Of a stretch of 64,000 nucleotides of DNA, positions 12,531 to 24,056 are shown piece by piece. Numbering within the stretch: the first letter of the stretch is position 1; every line of letters begins with the position of its first letter. Below the pieces are notes generated by a model, which was not told the DNA's origin, ran no database searches, and saw only the letters and a program-made list of their open reading frames with translations. The stretch is from Sequoia sempervirens (taxonomy: Eukaryota; Streptophyta; Pinopsida; Cupressales; Cupressaceae), in assembly GCA_007258455.2 (NCBI GenBank), contig VDFB02000003.1, positions 39,993,986 through 40,057,985 of the forward strand, read 5' to 3'. The translations under genes and the position numbers were made by a program.

Positions 12531-13248
12531 ACTTAATATATTGAAAACTTTTCAAAAGAGCAAACATTCACATACAAGAAATTCTATTTTGCTCACAAGT
12601 TTTGATATATAAAATAACTTTTCATTTATTCATAAGGATTTCAATTTCTTTCATTTACATTGAATGACTATTTAGGTATTCAAGAGGAGAGTATCCATCA
12701 GATTCACTCTCAGATACATAGCTAATGGGGTATACCCCTCAGATTTTTGTTCATCTCTATCCCAAAAAGGATAGCATCCCTTGAATTTATCTTCTGATAC
12801 ATAATTTTGAGGTACATAACCCTATGACTCACCACTTGAGGCTATTACAATTATTTTTGCCATGGGTAAAACATGAGGGTCTCTAAACAACATTGTTGGA
12901 CTGACACTACATTTTGAGGGCATATCCCTAGAAAGTGATAATGAATCTGATTTTTCTGGAGAGACAGAAGGTAAATAGTTGAAATTGGCTAATTCGCAAT
13001 AGAGTGTGATTGATTATCTCGGTATCACTCAACTAGATGGCATTGTCATAGTTAGTGCCCTCTATGGTACAAACAAGGGATTCCTTTTCCTTCTTGGCCC
13101 TTAGGTAACGCTCATTCCTGATTATTGACTTTCTTGCAATTAACCTAAGACGCACCATCCTGGCACAAGAATTTCCAAACATTAGAATCATATAATGTTG
13201 GAAGGGAAAACATAGTGAGCACATAGGTTCTAGAGATGAACTTGGTAA
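12531..13248 (-). other. Chromovirus leader with a degenerate coding-like frame
   Basis: About 0.7 kb separates PBS and gag. A frame from inside the 5' LTR runs to 13033 (CARMVRLRLIARKSIIRNER). Further leftward, two frames hold related short motifs: GYVPQNYVSE, and SEGYTPLA, which shifts into YVSESESDGYSPLEY. This internal repetition looks coding-derived, but I know no family for it. It could be a captured or lineage-specific leader frame, or the chance translation of a duplicated leader segment. Confidence 0.4.
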
Positions 13249-13259
13249 CTCTGATACAG
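13249..13259 (-). other. Primer binding site (tRNA-Met type)
   Basis: Two bases after the 5' LTR end, the - strand reads CTGTATCAGAG, matching 9 of 11 positions of TGGTATCAGAG, the complement of the plant tRNA-Met 3' end used by many plant LTR elements. It marks the right LTR as the 5' LTR. Confidence 0.7.
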
Positions 13260-14568
13260 CGTGTAACATGCCCATTGCTTAATCGCAATAATTTCTCCTA
13301 TGTTTTACCACAAGTGAATAAACTAATTTTCCAAACACATAGTGATAAAAAAAATTCTTTTCAAAACAAGATATAAGCACATTTAATAAAGCAATAATTC
13401 ATCTTTCTCATTTCATTCAACAAAATGTACAATATTTCCAAAGAAATGATTTCATAAACAAGATATAAAATACATTTTCCATCTTTCAAGAAATAGATAC
13501 AAGATACATACATAGCTCATCTAAGCTTCATTGACACTAGAAATAGAAATGATCTAGGAAATCCCCCTTCAAATCTTGGCTTGCCGACTAAGAGGAGAAG
13601 CATCACTCAAGTGCTTTTCCACCATCCACAGACTTACTGCAGTCCCCCACACATCTACCACATATGGTAAGATGGCCCTACCCTTCGATGACAAGCTTTG
13701 GTCTGAAAACCTCAAAATACTAGCCAATCCTGAGCTTGGTGTTGTGTCCTACATAACTAGAACTTTACCATACAAATTCTATATTCTATGTGTATGAAAA
13801 TCCCAGACTAGCATGCTAAAAGGTAACACAATGAACTAACAGTGTAATTAGTGGCAAATTACACCACTTTGGCCAAAGTATTCATCACCCCTAATTTGGA
13901 ATGGACATCACATGGTCATCCATCATCCTAGCTCAATTTGTTATGACCATTCATATTCTATGCATAGGCTATCCCCTTCATTAGATTCAACCTAATCCCA
14001 GGAATAACTTATATACTCTTAAGTTCATTGTTACTCATCTAGTAGGTTAAACAAGTGTTTCCATAACTTATCTTCACAAATTAGCTTTATCTATATAGAC
14101 TTCACTGTATTGTAGTATTTAATACTGATATATACAATCACTCCTTAATATGTAGAACGTACAAACACTCAAGGAAATAGAGATTCCAAAACTAGAAACA
14201 ACAATTAACTTTCAATTTCACATAGGTAGTAAATAACCTTTTTTTAATTACATATCAAGATTTCCAATCAAAACAAGCAAAACATAGAATCTTTCCAAAG
14301 AGATTCAAAGCGTAAAAGAGTAAGATTTTGCATGCCTATAAATACAAAGCTTCAACTCGATCTAATTGGTTTCCAAGCTTAGCCTCCTCAAATTAGCTTG
14401 CAACTTAGCAACTAATATTTCCACTCTTCCCAAATACTCTCACAAAAACCTCTCACTAAAAATCTTGCAAAACCTCTCTCTAAATCTCTCACAAAACTCA
14501 GAAGAACAAAGCAATATTTAGAATATAACAGTAGAAAGTAGATATGCATCCATTTGAGGCAAAGAATA

Positions 14569-14581
14569 CCTCTATTTATAC
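14569..14581 (-). promoter_or_regulatory. LTR TATA box (5' LTR copy)
   Basis: GTATAAATAGAGG on the - strand is identical to the box in the other LTR. In this copy it would start the element transcript. Confidence 0.7.
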
Positions 14582-15188
14582 ACAAAAATCAACAACTAAA
14601 GGCTATAAATAGGGTAATATATTTGACACTTCTCAGCTCAATTGGTTTGACTGAACAAGGTAAAGAAAAGGTGGCAAATTTATAAACAAAGACTCAACAA
14701 TACTGCACAACTAATCGCTTCTATTGAGGACAGCAAGAAAATCATTCAGATATGCAAGGTAAATATTCTCATAGGTCAAATCCCTCTTTGCTAGCTTCTA
14801 TTTGACTAATTCACTCATTCATTTTTGGCCTCCATCATTGGACAGAGCTCTCAGAATAGACTTCTAAAGGAAAACAATTATTCATAATTTGGTGCCACAT
14901 AAACTTCATATGCTATTTTTGTGTTTGAGATAAAAGACCAAGTCAAAGCTTGTTAATGCATTTTAGTTTTCCTTCAATACTTTTGACTATGTCTTACAAA
15001 CTATTTCCACACACCTTACATAGCACTGCATGTATTTTGCAAAGCATGCTAATACATTATGAAGTGCTCACAACATTGTTATATCACACACTATTCATTA
15101 TTATTGTGCTTTTCATAGTTAATGATATGCACTCTACATTATAACATGTATAATATGCACTTTATATTATAACATCAAGGCTTATTCA

Positions 15189-15191
<3 letters not shown>

Positions 15192-15268
<77 letters not shown>

Positions 15269-15300
15269 TGTATGTATGTATGTATGTATATATATATATT
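15192..15300. repeat. TA then TGTA microsatellite inside the 5' LTR
   Basis: About 50 bases of alternating TA are followed by about 50 bases of TGTA tetranucleotides. The other LTR has TA followed by TG at the same place, so the array changed after insertion. Smaller TA clusters lie at 15390-15510. Confidence 0.9.
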
Positions 15301-16279
15301 AACTTACATGATTATATAGAATGTGTCATTCACTATTTGAATGCATAAACTTATATTCATTTATTTCCAAATTAGTATTGTGCATGTACATACATATATA
15401 TATATTCATATGTATATTTATATATATATATATATATACACTTGTATGGATGTTTCCATCACGTCAACACATACACATATATATACTTATACATATATAT
15501 ACATCGTCTATATATAATATTGGCTCCAAACAATTAAATATATACAATTGCAATAACATCGATTGACATATATACACGAAATATATGTATACATATATAT
15601 ATGTCTCCTTGTCCATTCGATGTTCCCATGCATATGGGTAATCTGTCTATAAGCATGCATAGATACGTCTATCTATGTATACTTATGCATGCCTTTACTC
15701 ATGTGTATGAGTTCATCATAGATGTGTATATATACATCATATGTATATATTTCATCGATTAAACTCATAAAGAAGTACTCAAAGATACAAATAAACTCAA
15801 ACACTCAAATTAAGAATGTTTACACAATCAAACCAAAACCGCTCCTAGTTTACGAACAACCAAACTAAGGTATCTTACCTTTTCTCCTGTAACTACTGAC
15901 TTGACTTGGCCAATCTGAAAGTGAGTGTGTGAAAGCTCAATTAGACTTATTAAGGGTTATCGAACCAAAACTCTTCTCTTGAGTGATACTTCCCCTCCCT
16001 TCCGAAGGTGTGAACCTGTACCTGCAACCAACTTGGCACATTTGCAATGGTAGTCAGCTAATCATAAAACAATCATTTGCATTATATACATCATAGTCAA
16101 AATGAACACATATATAACATCAATTTGAATCAACCATTTATTCATTATATTTCCAATGATTCATATAAACAAAGTACAATCACATTTATTTCCATCAAAG
16201 CTACAAACACACACATATATGCAAGTATTTCATCTAGCTTGGCAACAGTAACTAGGTAAATACACAACAGGGTGTAACA

Positions 16280-16284
16280 CCTTA
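16280..16284. repeat. Target-site duplication CCTTA, right copy
   Basis: CCTTA directly follows the GGTGTAACA end of the right LTR and equals 4732-4736. Confidence 0.85.
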
Positions 16285-17450
16285 TCTAATTGTTAGAGGT
16301 TAATTAGGGTTTTTGGGGTGTCAAAAGGCAAGTGCATGGGTGGAAAAAGTAGATTTTAGCTTTGGGAAAACAAGCATGTGTGTTCCTCTCTAGAGAATAG
16401 AGGTGTGGCATGCTATTGTCTAAAATGTGGAAAAGCTCAAGAGTGAGTATGAGATGATGTTTGGATATGACATGGGTTCTATTATGATGTGAGGTATGGG
16501 TTTTGTGACAATCCACACTCCAAGGTTTCAAAATATAATTACAATTCATGCTTACAAATTATGGTATATAAGAATGTGCGAAATGAGAGAAAAAGTGCTA
16601 AGTATGCATTTTTTGTTCGTATAGTAACCTCTATAGGGATATATAAATAGATATAGATGTGGCATTTGCTAACAATAAAGTGACAAGTGGAAATCATGTA
16701 TCAATAATTATTAAAACTATCAAGTGTTGTGGATTTTATCTTTATCTCTCTTGCAAGAAATTATTGTAATGCTTATGGATGATTTCCAATTGGATTATCA
16801 TTTTTCAATAATATTAGGTATGGGTTGAGTAGATCAAGTAGATTATTAGTCCTACCATGGTACTAGAGTAATAGGGTTAAGATTCCAAGATTTTGAGAAA
16901 TCTCAATTTCTGAGTTAAGGTTTCAAGGAATCTTAGTCTATGAGTTAAGGTTTTGAAGAAAATCTTAAAAATGATCCTAGATATGGTACATGTCAAATAT
17001 GGTCAAGCATCTTCCTCTTTAAAAAGATATAAAAAGTAATAAGATATTTATTAATCTATGGCTTTTGGTATTTGTTTATTTAATTACAAAATTTTATAAT
17101 TGAAAGTTTAAAGAAGTTTCTCCTTTTAAAATTTGAATTTTTAGAAGGGGAAAATTATGTAAAATACCCCCTTAAAGGAGGCACTATAGAGGATATGAGC
17201 ATGATAGAATTGAATATTAGTGGAGCTGATACTTTGGACAAGGGTTGATCGGGGCCCACAAAGAATATATTACAAGAAACAAAGGTGATTAAGAAACATA
17301 GGGTACCCAAGGTAGAAACAAGTAATAGAGAATTTACGTGGGGAGGATAAGAAGATAAAATTTCAATCCAAAGAGTACGTCAACACAATTCAAATATATA
17401 ATTTTTTAATCAAATTCACTCACTATATTTTATAAATAATGGACCTCATA
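16285..17450. other. Intergenic sequence, nothing recognised
   Basis: AT-rich sequence without a supported gene. An 81-codon - strand frame at 16304-16549 starts only 25 bases from the LTR and resembles nothing I know. Short imperfect repetitions of GGTTTTGA/AATCTTA-like words occur around 16900-16970. Confidence 0.5.
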
Positions 17451-17710
17451 TTTACTTTAATAAGCCTTCTATAAGGTTAAAATAAAGGTCAAAACGTGCA
17501 TGGGCCAACATGACTTTTTTTCATGGGCCCACAGGACTTTTTCCAGCTCATGGCCGAGCCGTGGCATAAATATAATTCCACCAACTAAAAGTGGAGAAAA
17601 CGGTGGGTACGCCTCCGTTTTCCGCATTTTTCCAACTTAATGATATTTTATTACTTCATTACACGTCATCACAGCCATCCTATCCACTCCGTTCACTATC
17701 ATAACAAAGA
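17451..17710 (+). repeat. Promoter-like repeated segment, copy 1
   Basis: It aligns with 38890-39180. Shared blocks include TTTAATAAGCCTT, GCATGGGCCAACATGAC, CATGGGCCCACA, TTTTTCCAGCTCAT, CGTGGCATAAATAT, AAACGGTGGG and TTACACGTCA. A TATA-like CATAAATATA lies at 17565-17574, with ACGTCA and GGGCC words nearby, and a splice-donor-like AGAGGTAAGT follows at 17781. It reads like the core promoter and leader of a gene rather than a transposon end. No coding exon follows. Confidence 0.6.
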
Positions 17711-18289
17711 TTCTCCCACATTTAGGTATTTTGCTCCAACATAGATTTTTAACGTATTCCGGTTGTCAGCATTCAATTATAGAGGTAAGTACGACCTTTT
17801 TACTTCATTTACTTTTCAAAAGTAATTGTTCTAAATTAGTAGATTATTAGTCTTGGTTGTAATTATTTATTTAGGCTACTTTATGTTTTATGTATATGTT
17901 TTTAATTAGATTATTAAGATTTAATCTTAAAGAAAGTTTATTTTCATTTATATTTTTGGTGAATTTGTTCAATCTTATGTGTTTTAGTTTTTCTTTTTAA
18001 GATTTTCAATTACATAGAATTTTTGGATCTTTATTTTTATAGGTAAAAAGTTATTTTTTCATATTTGACTTTACTTTTTATCTTATTGTGCTTCATTGAT
18101 CATCTTTCTTCTAAGATATGGTATTTATTTATATTTCCTATCTATCACCCACTATGTCTACCCTTATATTGACATTAAGGTTTATGTTTTTCACTTGTTT
18201 TCATATTCGATTGTCTCTGATTTTTTTGATAGATTACTTTACCCTTTACATATTAGTGTTAATGCTTAGGAGTTCCTCTTTAAATCCTA
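17711..18289 (+). other. T-rich sequence after the promoter-like segment
   Basis: After the donor-like GGTAAGT at 17784 the + strand is strongly T-rich, as plant introns are, up to an acceptor-like TTTTTATAGG near 18036. No conserved protein is encoded. An intron-like reading is inferred only from composition and the two splice-like words. Confidence 0.3.
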
Positions 18290-20020
18290 ATATGACTACC
18301 AAATTTGATAACAATGATATCTTTGGTGGTGGCCATATGGAGATCAACTCAGGTGACCAAGAGGATAATGAACATGATGTACATGTGCTCCAACAAGATA
18401 TTCAACTTACACGACAAGTTTTGATAAGATGTATTACAAAAAGCTAAACCGCACCATCAATTGGTAAGTATCTTCTATTAGACATTAGTAGGATATTCTC
18501 ATGGCATAATTTTTTGTAAGATCTTAGATCCAAGTAATGGGTCTTTCTAATGGTATACACTCTTCCAATCGCACCACTACCACTTTCATAGTTGTCACCA
18601 TCGTTTAACCTTAATGTTACCTATATGACTTCCATTAACCCTAGCCCATTTCCTTTTGACTTTAATCCCCAATATGGGCTTCCCAAAGGTTACTCTCCAC
18701 CATTCATCACCCTCGTGACTACATCCATTCCTTTAACATTCCACTTATTTTCACTCTTATTACTTCTATAGCTATTGCTATTGCACCCTCTATTCAAGTC
18801 ACTCATGTCATTTATCCATCCCAAGTTGTAGGAAATGCATCTTATGTTGTATCCTATCCATTTGTGTCAATGTCCATACCTCTCAAATCTCAACCTTTTT
18901 CACCCATTTTTCTATTTCTTAGACTCCTAATGCCACTATTATTCCCACCACCACCTTGGATATACTTATCAATAAATAATAAATCTACATAAAGTGCTCA
19001 AGGATAACAAGAAGGATACTATTACATCGAATCTTCCACATCTCATGCCTTAACCTTTTTAAGTTGTTGAATGTTTATTTCTTGTATTATTTGTGGCTCC
19101 TCATTTTGAGATGGACAATAGAAAAACAAGGCCAAATGTTTATTTACAATGATTCATAGTAGCATGCATTGATTTTTCCTATGATGATGTGATCTTAGCT
19201 AAGTTGTTTCCATAAACCCTTAAGGACTATGATATTCAATGATTTTATTCATCACCTAGGGGCTCAGTTAAGAGCTTTGATGATATTGCTACTAGATTTT
19301 TACAACACTTTCATATAAAATGGATTCAAAATTATTGTTAATGCTCTTACTAAATGTACAAAAAATCAATAAGCTTATCAATGGATATATACTATTTGAT
19401 TTCAATCTTTGTGTGACAAACTAAAACAACAATTTGATGATGATGGGTTGAAAATCAAGTTTCTTGAGGGATGACTTCTAGTAATAAAAAATATTGTACA
19501 CCTAAGTAGCTTTCCATATTTTATAGACATGTATACACATTTGAAGAATCTCAAGGTTAAATTATTAAAGCATCAACTAATTTGAAATATGGTGTATGAT
19601 CATCATATTATTCCTACCCTTTAAGTTTCAAATTTCTAATACTTTTCCAAATGTAATGATATGGAGGAAAATGTGAATTAGATTGTTATTGTTTCTTCAT
19701 TTCCTTTTTATTAAAATAAATGATTTTATATAGTTAAATACTAAGCTTCAAGAATCTATGCACAATGTGCTTTAAAGTTTCTTGAGAGCTAATCAACTTA
19801 CACTCCTTCTCCTCCATCCATTAGATCCTAATAAATCATTTGTTAAAGCGTGTAATAATCAAGTATTTGCAACTATCATCAATTAAAAGGTTATTATATA
19901 GGTCTTAAACACAAGGTTCAAGACCTCATTGACAACAATATAGTCAAAGTTGAAGGGGTTGACGATAATAAAATCCATCAATTACACCCTCAATAGTTGT
20001 CTACAAATATAGATAAATCC
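18290..20020 (+). pseudogene. Decayed Ty3/gypsy gag, Tat/Ogre-like
   Basis: Scattered frames on the + strand match gag proteins of non-chromovirus plant Ty3/gypsy elements. Examples are QYGLPKGYSPPF (about 18670), a capsid stretch KLFP, TLKDYDIQ, RGSVKSFDDIATRFLQHF (about 19200-19310), LCDKLKQQFDDDGLK (about 19410-19455), and a C-terminal GLKHKVQDLIDN-like segment near 19900-19960. Stops and frameshifts occur every 20-60 codons. I find no LTR or pol directly attached. The first 50 codons after 18290 (NNDIFGGGHMEINSGDQED) may be its start. The related Tat-like pol at 61322-63994 is too distant to be assumed the same insertion. Confidence 0.7.
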
Positions 20021-22979
20021 ATTCCCTAATCATTCAAACAATGTAGAATTACACAATATATATGGTATTAAAGAACATAATGATTGTTCTTTTGTGAGAA
20101 ATGGTGAATCTAATGATACATCTTCCTCTCTCTTACTTCACCATTGATTACATTTTTTTAGGAGGAGATCCCACAAAATAATTTTATTATACTTCATTAT
20201 ATATACTAAGAATTTTTTTACTGTTCATCACTTACTAAGTTCCTTATTAATCCAACACCTCAACATAACAATTGCACTAAAGAATCCTTGATTGGGCATT
20301 AAGAGTATGCACATTTTGGGGTTTCATTGAAAATAATTAAATGTTAACCCACACATTGGGATGCATTATTATATAAGTCAAAGTTGAACTTAAACAATCG
20401 TTAGTTTATCTCATGTCATACCATCTTTTAGTAGATTCAACGTATCACTTTTAAAACCATGGATTGAGCAATGTAAGGACATCCCTTCAGTTTTACATGA
20501 ATGTGCCAAATTTATTCATGAATGAAAAGTAGCAAAGATTGAAAGGGCACATTACTAGCCAATATATGATATTAGTCATTTTGCATTGGAAATATTTGTG
20601 AAAACACCATAAGATTTACCTTATGAGAGGGATTATAGCTGTATTATCATAAATCATTGTCACTCACAATTTCATGCAAGTTTTGGTGCTTACTTTGGTA
20701 TATGTGTCTAATAATGTTTGTAATGTGCATTCTTTACTATGTTTTAGGAAAAAATTGGTTAAATCCTTATTTATCAGGCCTATTCAGAGTGAATTATGCA
20801 TGGACTCTAGCGCGATGCACTAGCATCCTAACCATACGTGCCAAAAAATTTGAATTTAAAAGTCATCTTGGTCATGATTAAGGATGCAACCTTGTTTGTT
20901 AGTCCCTCCAAACAGTTATCTTGATGTGTGATTGAACTCATATATATGTAACTTCTTCTCTCCTTGACTAGTCTAGAGAGAAAAAAGAGAACAACTAGAG
21001 CAATTCAAAAGCAAGTTAGAAACAAGAAAGTAAGAAAGAAATTGATTAGAGACATAATTCAAGTCAAATATAATCTATAATTTGTTAACAAATTCATGTA
21101 CAAGTATCGTATGATATTTCTTATTTATTGTTATTATTACTAAATTAAATGTGCTAACACTTGTGGGATCTTAAAGAAGCCTCTACATCATCCTTGTGTG
21201 GGATTGGTATAGCTACATCAATCCAACACAATCCTTTTCCCTATGTCTATTTTGCAAGTATCCAAGTTGTTGTGTAAGGATGATTTTGACATCTTAGCTC
21301 TTTTGAAGATCCCTTTAAACACTATCTCTTGTATTTGATCATTTATCATGAGGAGATTAGGTCATTCTGATTATGTAGGCATATTCACACATTGAATTTT
21401 GATTTTCATTGTCACAGGTGTTCAAACAGTGCTCAGTCTGTGCAAGCAACAAACCCTAATTTTGGTATATTTTTGACACCTACACAACGTGTTGGTGTCT
21501 TGCACAATCAACTCTAGATTTCAGTACTAGGCTCCTCTCTGTATCTTTTTCCTAAATCTGCTCTCTATCTTTGATATTTCATTCTGTAATATTTGCATTT
21601 TGTCGCATTTAATTCAATTTGATCATAATTCATCTAGTTCATTACATCATCTTATCGATCCTTACACTCTACAATAAATGAACCAAAACTTGCTTGGATC
21701 TCCCTTGAGGATAATAGCCAAGCACACCCCCTTGGTTGATTTTGTGTTCCAATGTTTAGGTGGGAAGATTGATTTAGATTAAGGATATCATCTAGATCCC
21801 TCTCTTTTTCACTACCTAAAAATAGTATGCATCACTTATACAAAATACATTTGGTAGAGTTGGAAAGGATTCAAATGACGTTAGATAAATATTATCCAAA
21901 ACTAATAAAGCTTCAAGTTGCACAATTGAAGGTTACTGTTCAAAATATCTTGACATATTCATGCCTTCTAATGATCCATATGAGAAACAAATTATTCATG
22001 TACCAAAGAAAAATTAAAAACTATAGAAATTATAAAATGAACAAAAATAATACAATTAACTAAATTTCATGCACACAAAAAATTAGATGAAAGCCAAAGA
22101 AAGAAGTTGTGGTGCATCAAATGATTATCATTCTACAACAACCACAACTTAAGAAGCAAGAATAAACCTAAGGAAATAAGTTCCTGATGTTATACTTGTA
22201 GAACATGTGTTCCCACATAGCACTTGTAAATAAATATCAAGAGGAATAGTATGCCATTAAAAAAGAAAGTAAACAAGATTAAAAATTGAAATACTAAGAT
22301 AACAAATTGGATGACTTATTTTGGAAAGATGTGATGGTATCATGGATGAACTAGAGCCAAAAGTTCTAAAGGTGGCACAAAAAAATAAGTTTATTCAATG
22401 ATTTGCAATCACTACTGTAGCATTATTTATATACTATAACACTAATACCTTTAATATTTCTTTGATAGACTTTGATGAGCCATATAAATGTCCAGTTTCC
22501 TTGTAATTTCAAGTTTTTATCTCATTTTTGCTAAACTTCAAAAGACATTACCAAACCTTTTTCATATACTTTAAAGTATTTTAAAGCATTTAACGATGAC
22601 ATATTATATTAATGAATGTGTGTGTGCACTTTGAATGTTTATGAGTTTAGTAAAATATCATGATTAATCATAGTTGATAACAATGAAAAAATACCTTAGG
22701 AAATAAGACTAGCCCTTGCAGTGAAGAACCTATCAACCCGTAGCAAAAGGATTCTCAACCCACAATAGAAGGTGATAGTTGAACACAACTAGAGGAGTCA
22801 ATTTGCTACAACACATGCATATTCCCAAAATGTGATGTAGACCATGATTTGAGGAAGTGAACATGGATGGCCATGTGTCACTCCATCTTTCCAATAAATT
22901 ATGGAGAAAGAAGTCTATTCCAACAAGGAATAGATAATAAGGGATTCCTTGTTGGGCACATTTCCAAGTTATAACATGG
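20021..22979. other. Intergenic, probably old repeat tissue without clear identity
   Basis: No gene is supported. 20040-20640 may be further remnant of the Tat-like element (NNVELHNIYGIKEHND-like frame near 20040), but it is too decayed to assign. 21470-21510 holds an inverted word pair around TTGACACC and GGTGTCTTG, reminiscent of plant Ty3 LTR starts, without a partner. Frames at 20657-20881, 21827-22063 and 22733-23086 have no recognisable similarity. Confidence 0.45.
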
Positions 22980-24056
22980 GTGATCCCACAAAACTGGTTT
23001 ACAATTCTGTTGAGGAAGCAAAGTTGCAAAAAATGCCCCCAAGAAAATTTTTGGTTTTGGGGGGTTTGAACAAACTTAGGGTCCAAACGAACCCAATAAG
23101 GGTTTAATCGAACTCCCCTTCGAGCGAACCCTATTAAATGTTGGGTCCCTCACTCTTCATGTTTCCTATAATAAAAAACAAAGAGAAATTTTGTAAAAAG
23201 TGAACCCCCAGTCATTCGAAAGGTCAAGGAGAATTTGCTCGAAGGGGGGTTTGAGTAAACCCCCCTTTTTCCCCTTCTCCCCCTCTTGCACCAAATTTCT
23301 ACAAAACTTTTCCCTTTGAAGCTCGGGTTGAGGATGAAAATGGAGGATACTTAACAAAACCAACTAGATGATGGTAGTCCTCGGAACGAGCTATCCATCA
23401 AATATAATTTTAATATGTTTTTGTTTTATTATGTATTTTATTTTTTAGTTTGATTAAACATAGGTTTTTCACCGAAAAATCAAGCTCTTTGTTCTGCGCA
23501 TGTGGAAGAATAATAGATTATAAAAAAAAAATTGAAAAATATCAATGAATTAGATATTGATGTCCTTGATCCAACAAAAAAAATTGAATTTCGATATATA
23601 CAAAAAAAGTTATGCTTTAGCCAGTGAATCATGTCTAAATTGTAAAATATTTGACTTTGAAACTTAATTAAGAAAAAAAAATTCAATGAAATGCTATGAA
23701 ACTAATTCCATGCACTAGATATCATAGTTACGAATCTAAATTAAAAAAAAATAGAATTTTATCCTTCATAGAAAAAAAGTTGTGTTAGCCAGTGACGTCA
23801 CTACTTAAAAATGGTGTTTACTATTAAAAACTAGTTTTCAAAGGAGATGGAAAAAGAAGTGCAATATGATTCCAACATTTTTGAAAAAAATATATTTAGA
23901 ATCTACAAACAAAATTTCACAAATCACTAGTTTGCATCATCTTCAAATTCCTCATGGTTTAGCTGCTATAGGTGCCCGAAAGTAAATATTTAGTTAAAAA
24001 ATTTCAGTTCAATGTCCAACTTGGCCAAAAATTGTAAACCAGTATTTTGGGATCAC
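22980..24056 (+). mobile_element. Non-coding TIR element, copy 1 (1077 bp)
   Basis: It starts GTGATCCCACAAAACTGG and ends with the inverted form, CCAGTATTTTGGGATCAC; the inverted repeat reaches about 28 bp inward through TTTACAATT. Its interior aligns along most of its length with 26757-27737 and 44511-45475. A shared block around 23455-23530 (AGGTTTTTCACC, ATCAAGCTCT, CATGTGGAA) and the TTAGCTGCTATAGGTGCC block near 23958 are landmarks. No transposase frame is present, so it is presumably moved by another element. The superfamily is unknown: I cannot define a convincing target-site duplication. Confidence 0.75.

Larger units (their letters stand above)
4737..16279 (-). mobile_element. Complete but decayed Ty3/gypsy chromovirus, 11.5 kb
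   Basis: The two LTRs (4737-7832 and 13262-16279) start with TGTAACA and end with GGTGTAACA on the + strand, are in direct orientation, and are flanked by perfect CCTTA duplications. Coding sequence between them lies on the - strand in the order gag, protease, reverse transcriptase, RNase H, integrase, chromodomain-like tail, so the right LTR is the 5' LTR. PBS and PPT sit beside the expected LTR ends. Every domain carries stops or frameshifts, so the element cannot make its own proteins. The gag-pol order, the integrase GPY/F module and the chromodomain-like end place it among the chromoviruses; the very long LTRs recall the Tekay/Del group, which is an inference. Over roughly 330 aligned LTR bases I count about 9% differences, many of them C/T or A/G, so the insertion is old. 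Confidence 0.93.
13262..16279 (-). repeat. 5' LTR of the chromovirus (3018 bp)
   Basis: This is the partner of 4737-7832, in the same orientation with the same termini. It supplied the promoter for the element: on the - strand it would drive leader, gag and pol to its left. It is slightly shorter than the 3' LTR, mainly through indels in the microsatellite zone. Short frames within it are not protein genes. Confidence 0.93.

Noticed and set aside
12269..12544. 91-codon + strand frame
   Set aside because: It is the reverse of the chromovirus gag N-terminal region and has no independent similarity.
13576..13797. 73-codon + frame in the LTR, also partly open in the other LTR (near 5050)
   Set aside because: The frame is not kept open in the 5041-5270 copy and lies antisense to element transcription; open by chance.
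18118..18447. 109-codon + frame as a host gene
   Set aside because: The first half is hydrophobic and T-rich by composition; the second half leads into decayed retrotransposon gag, so it is most likely part of that remnant.
20657..20881. 74-codon + frame with a hydrophobic N-terminus
   Set aside because: Could pass for a signal peptide, but lies in decayed repeat sequence and has no supporting context.
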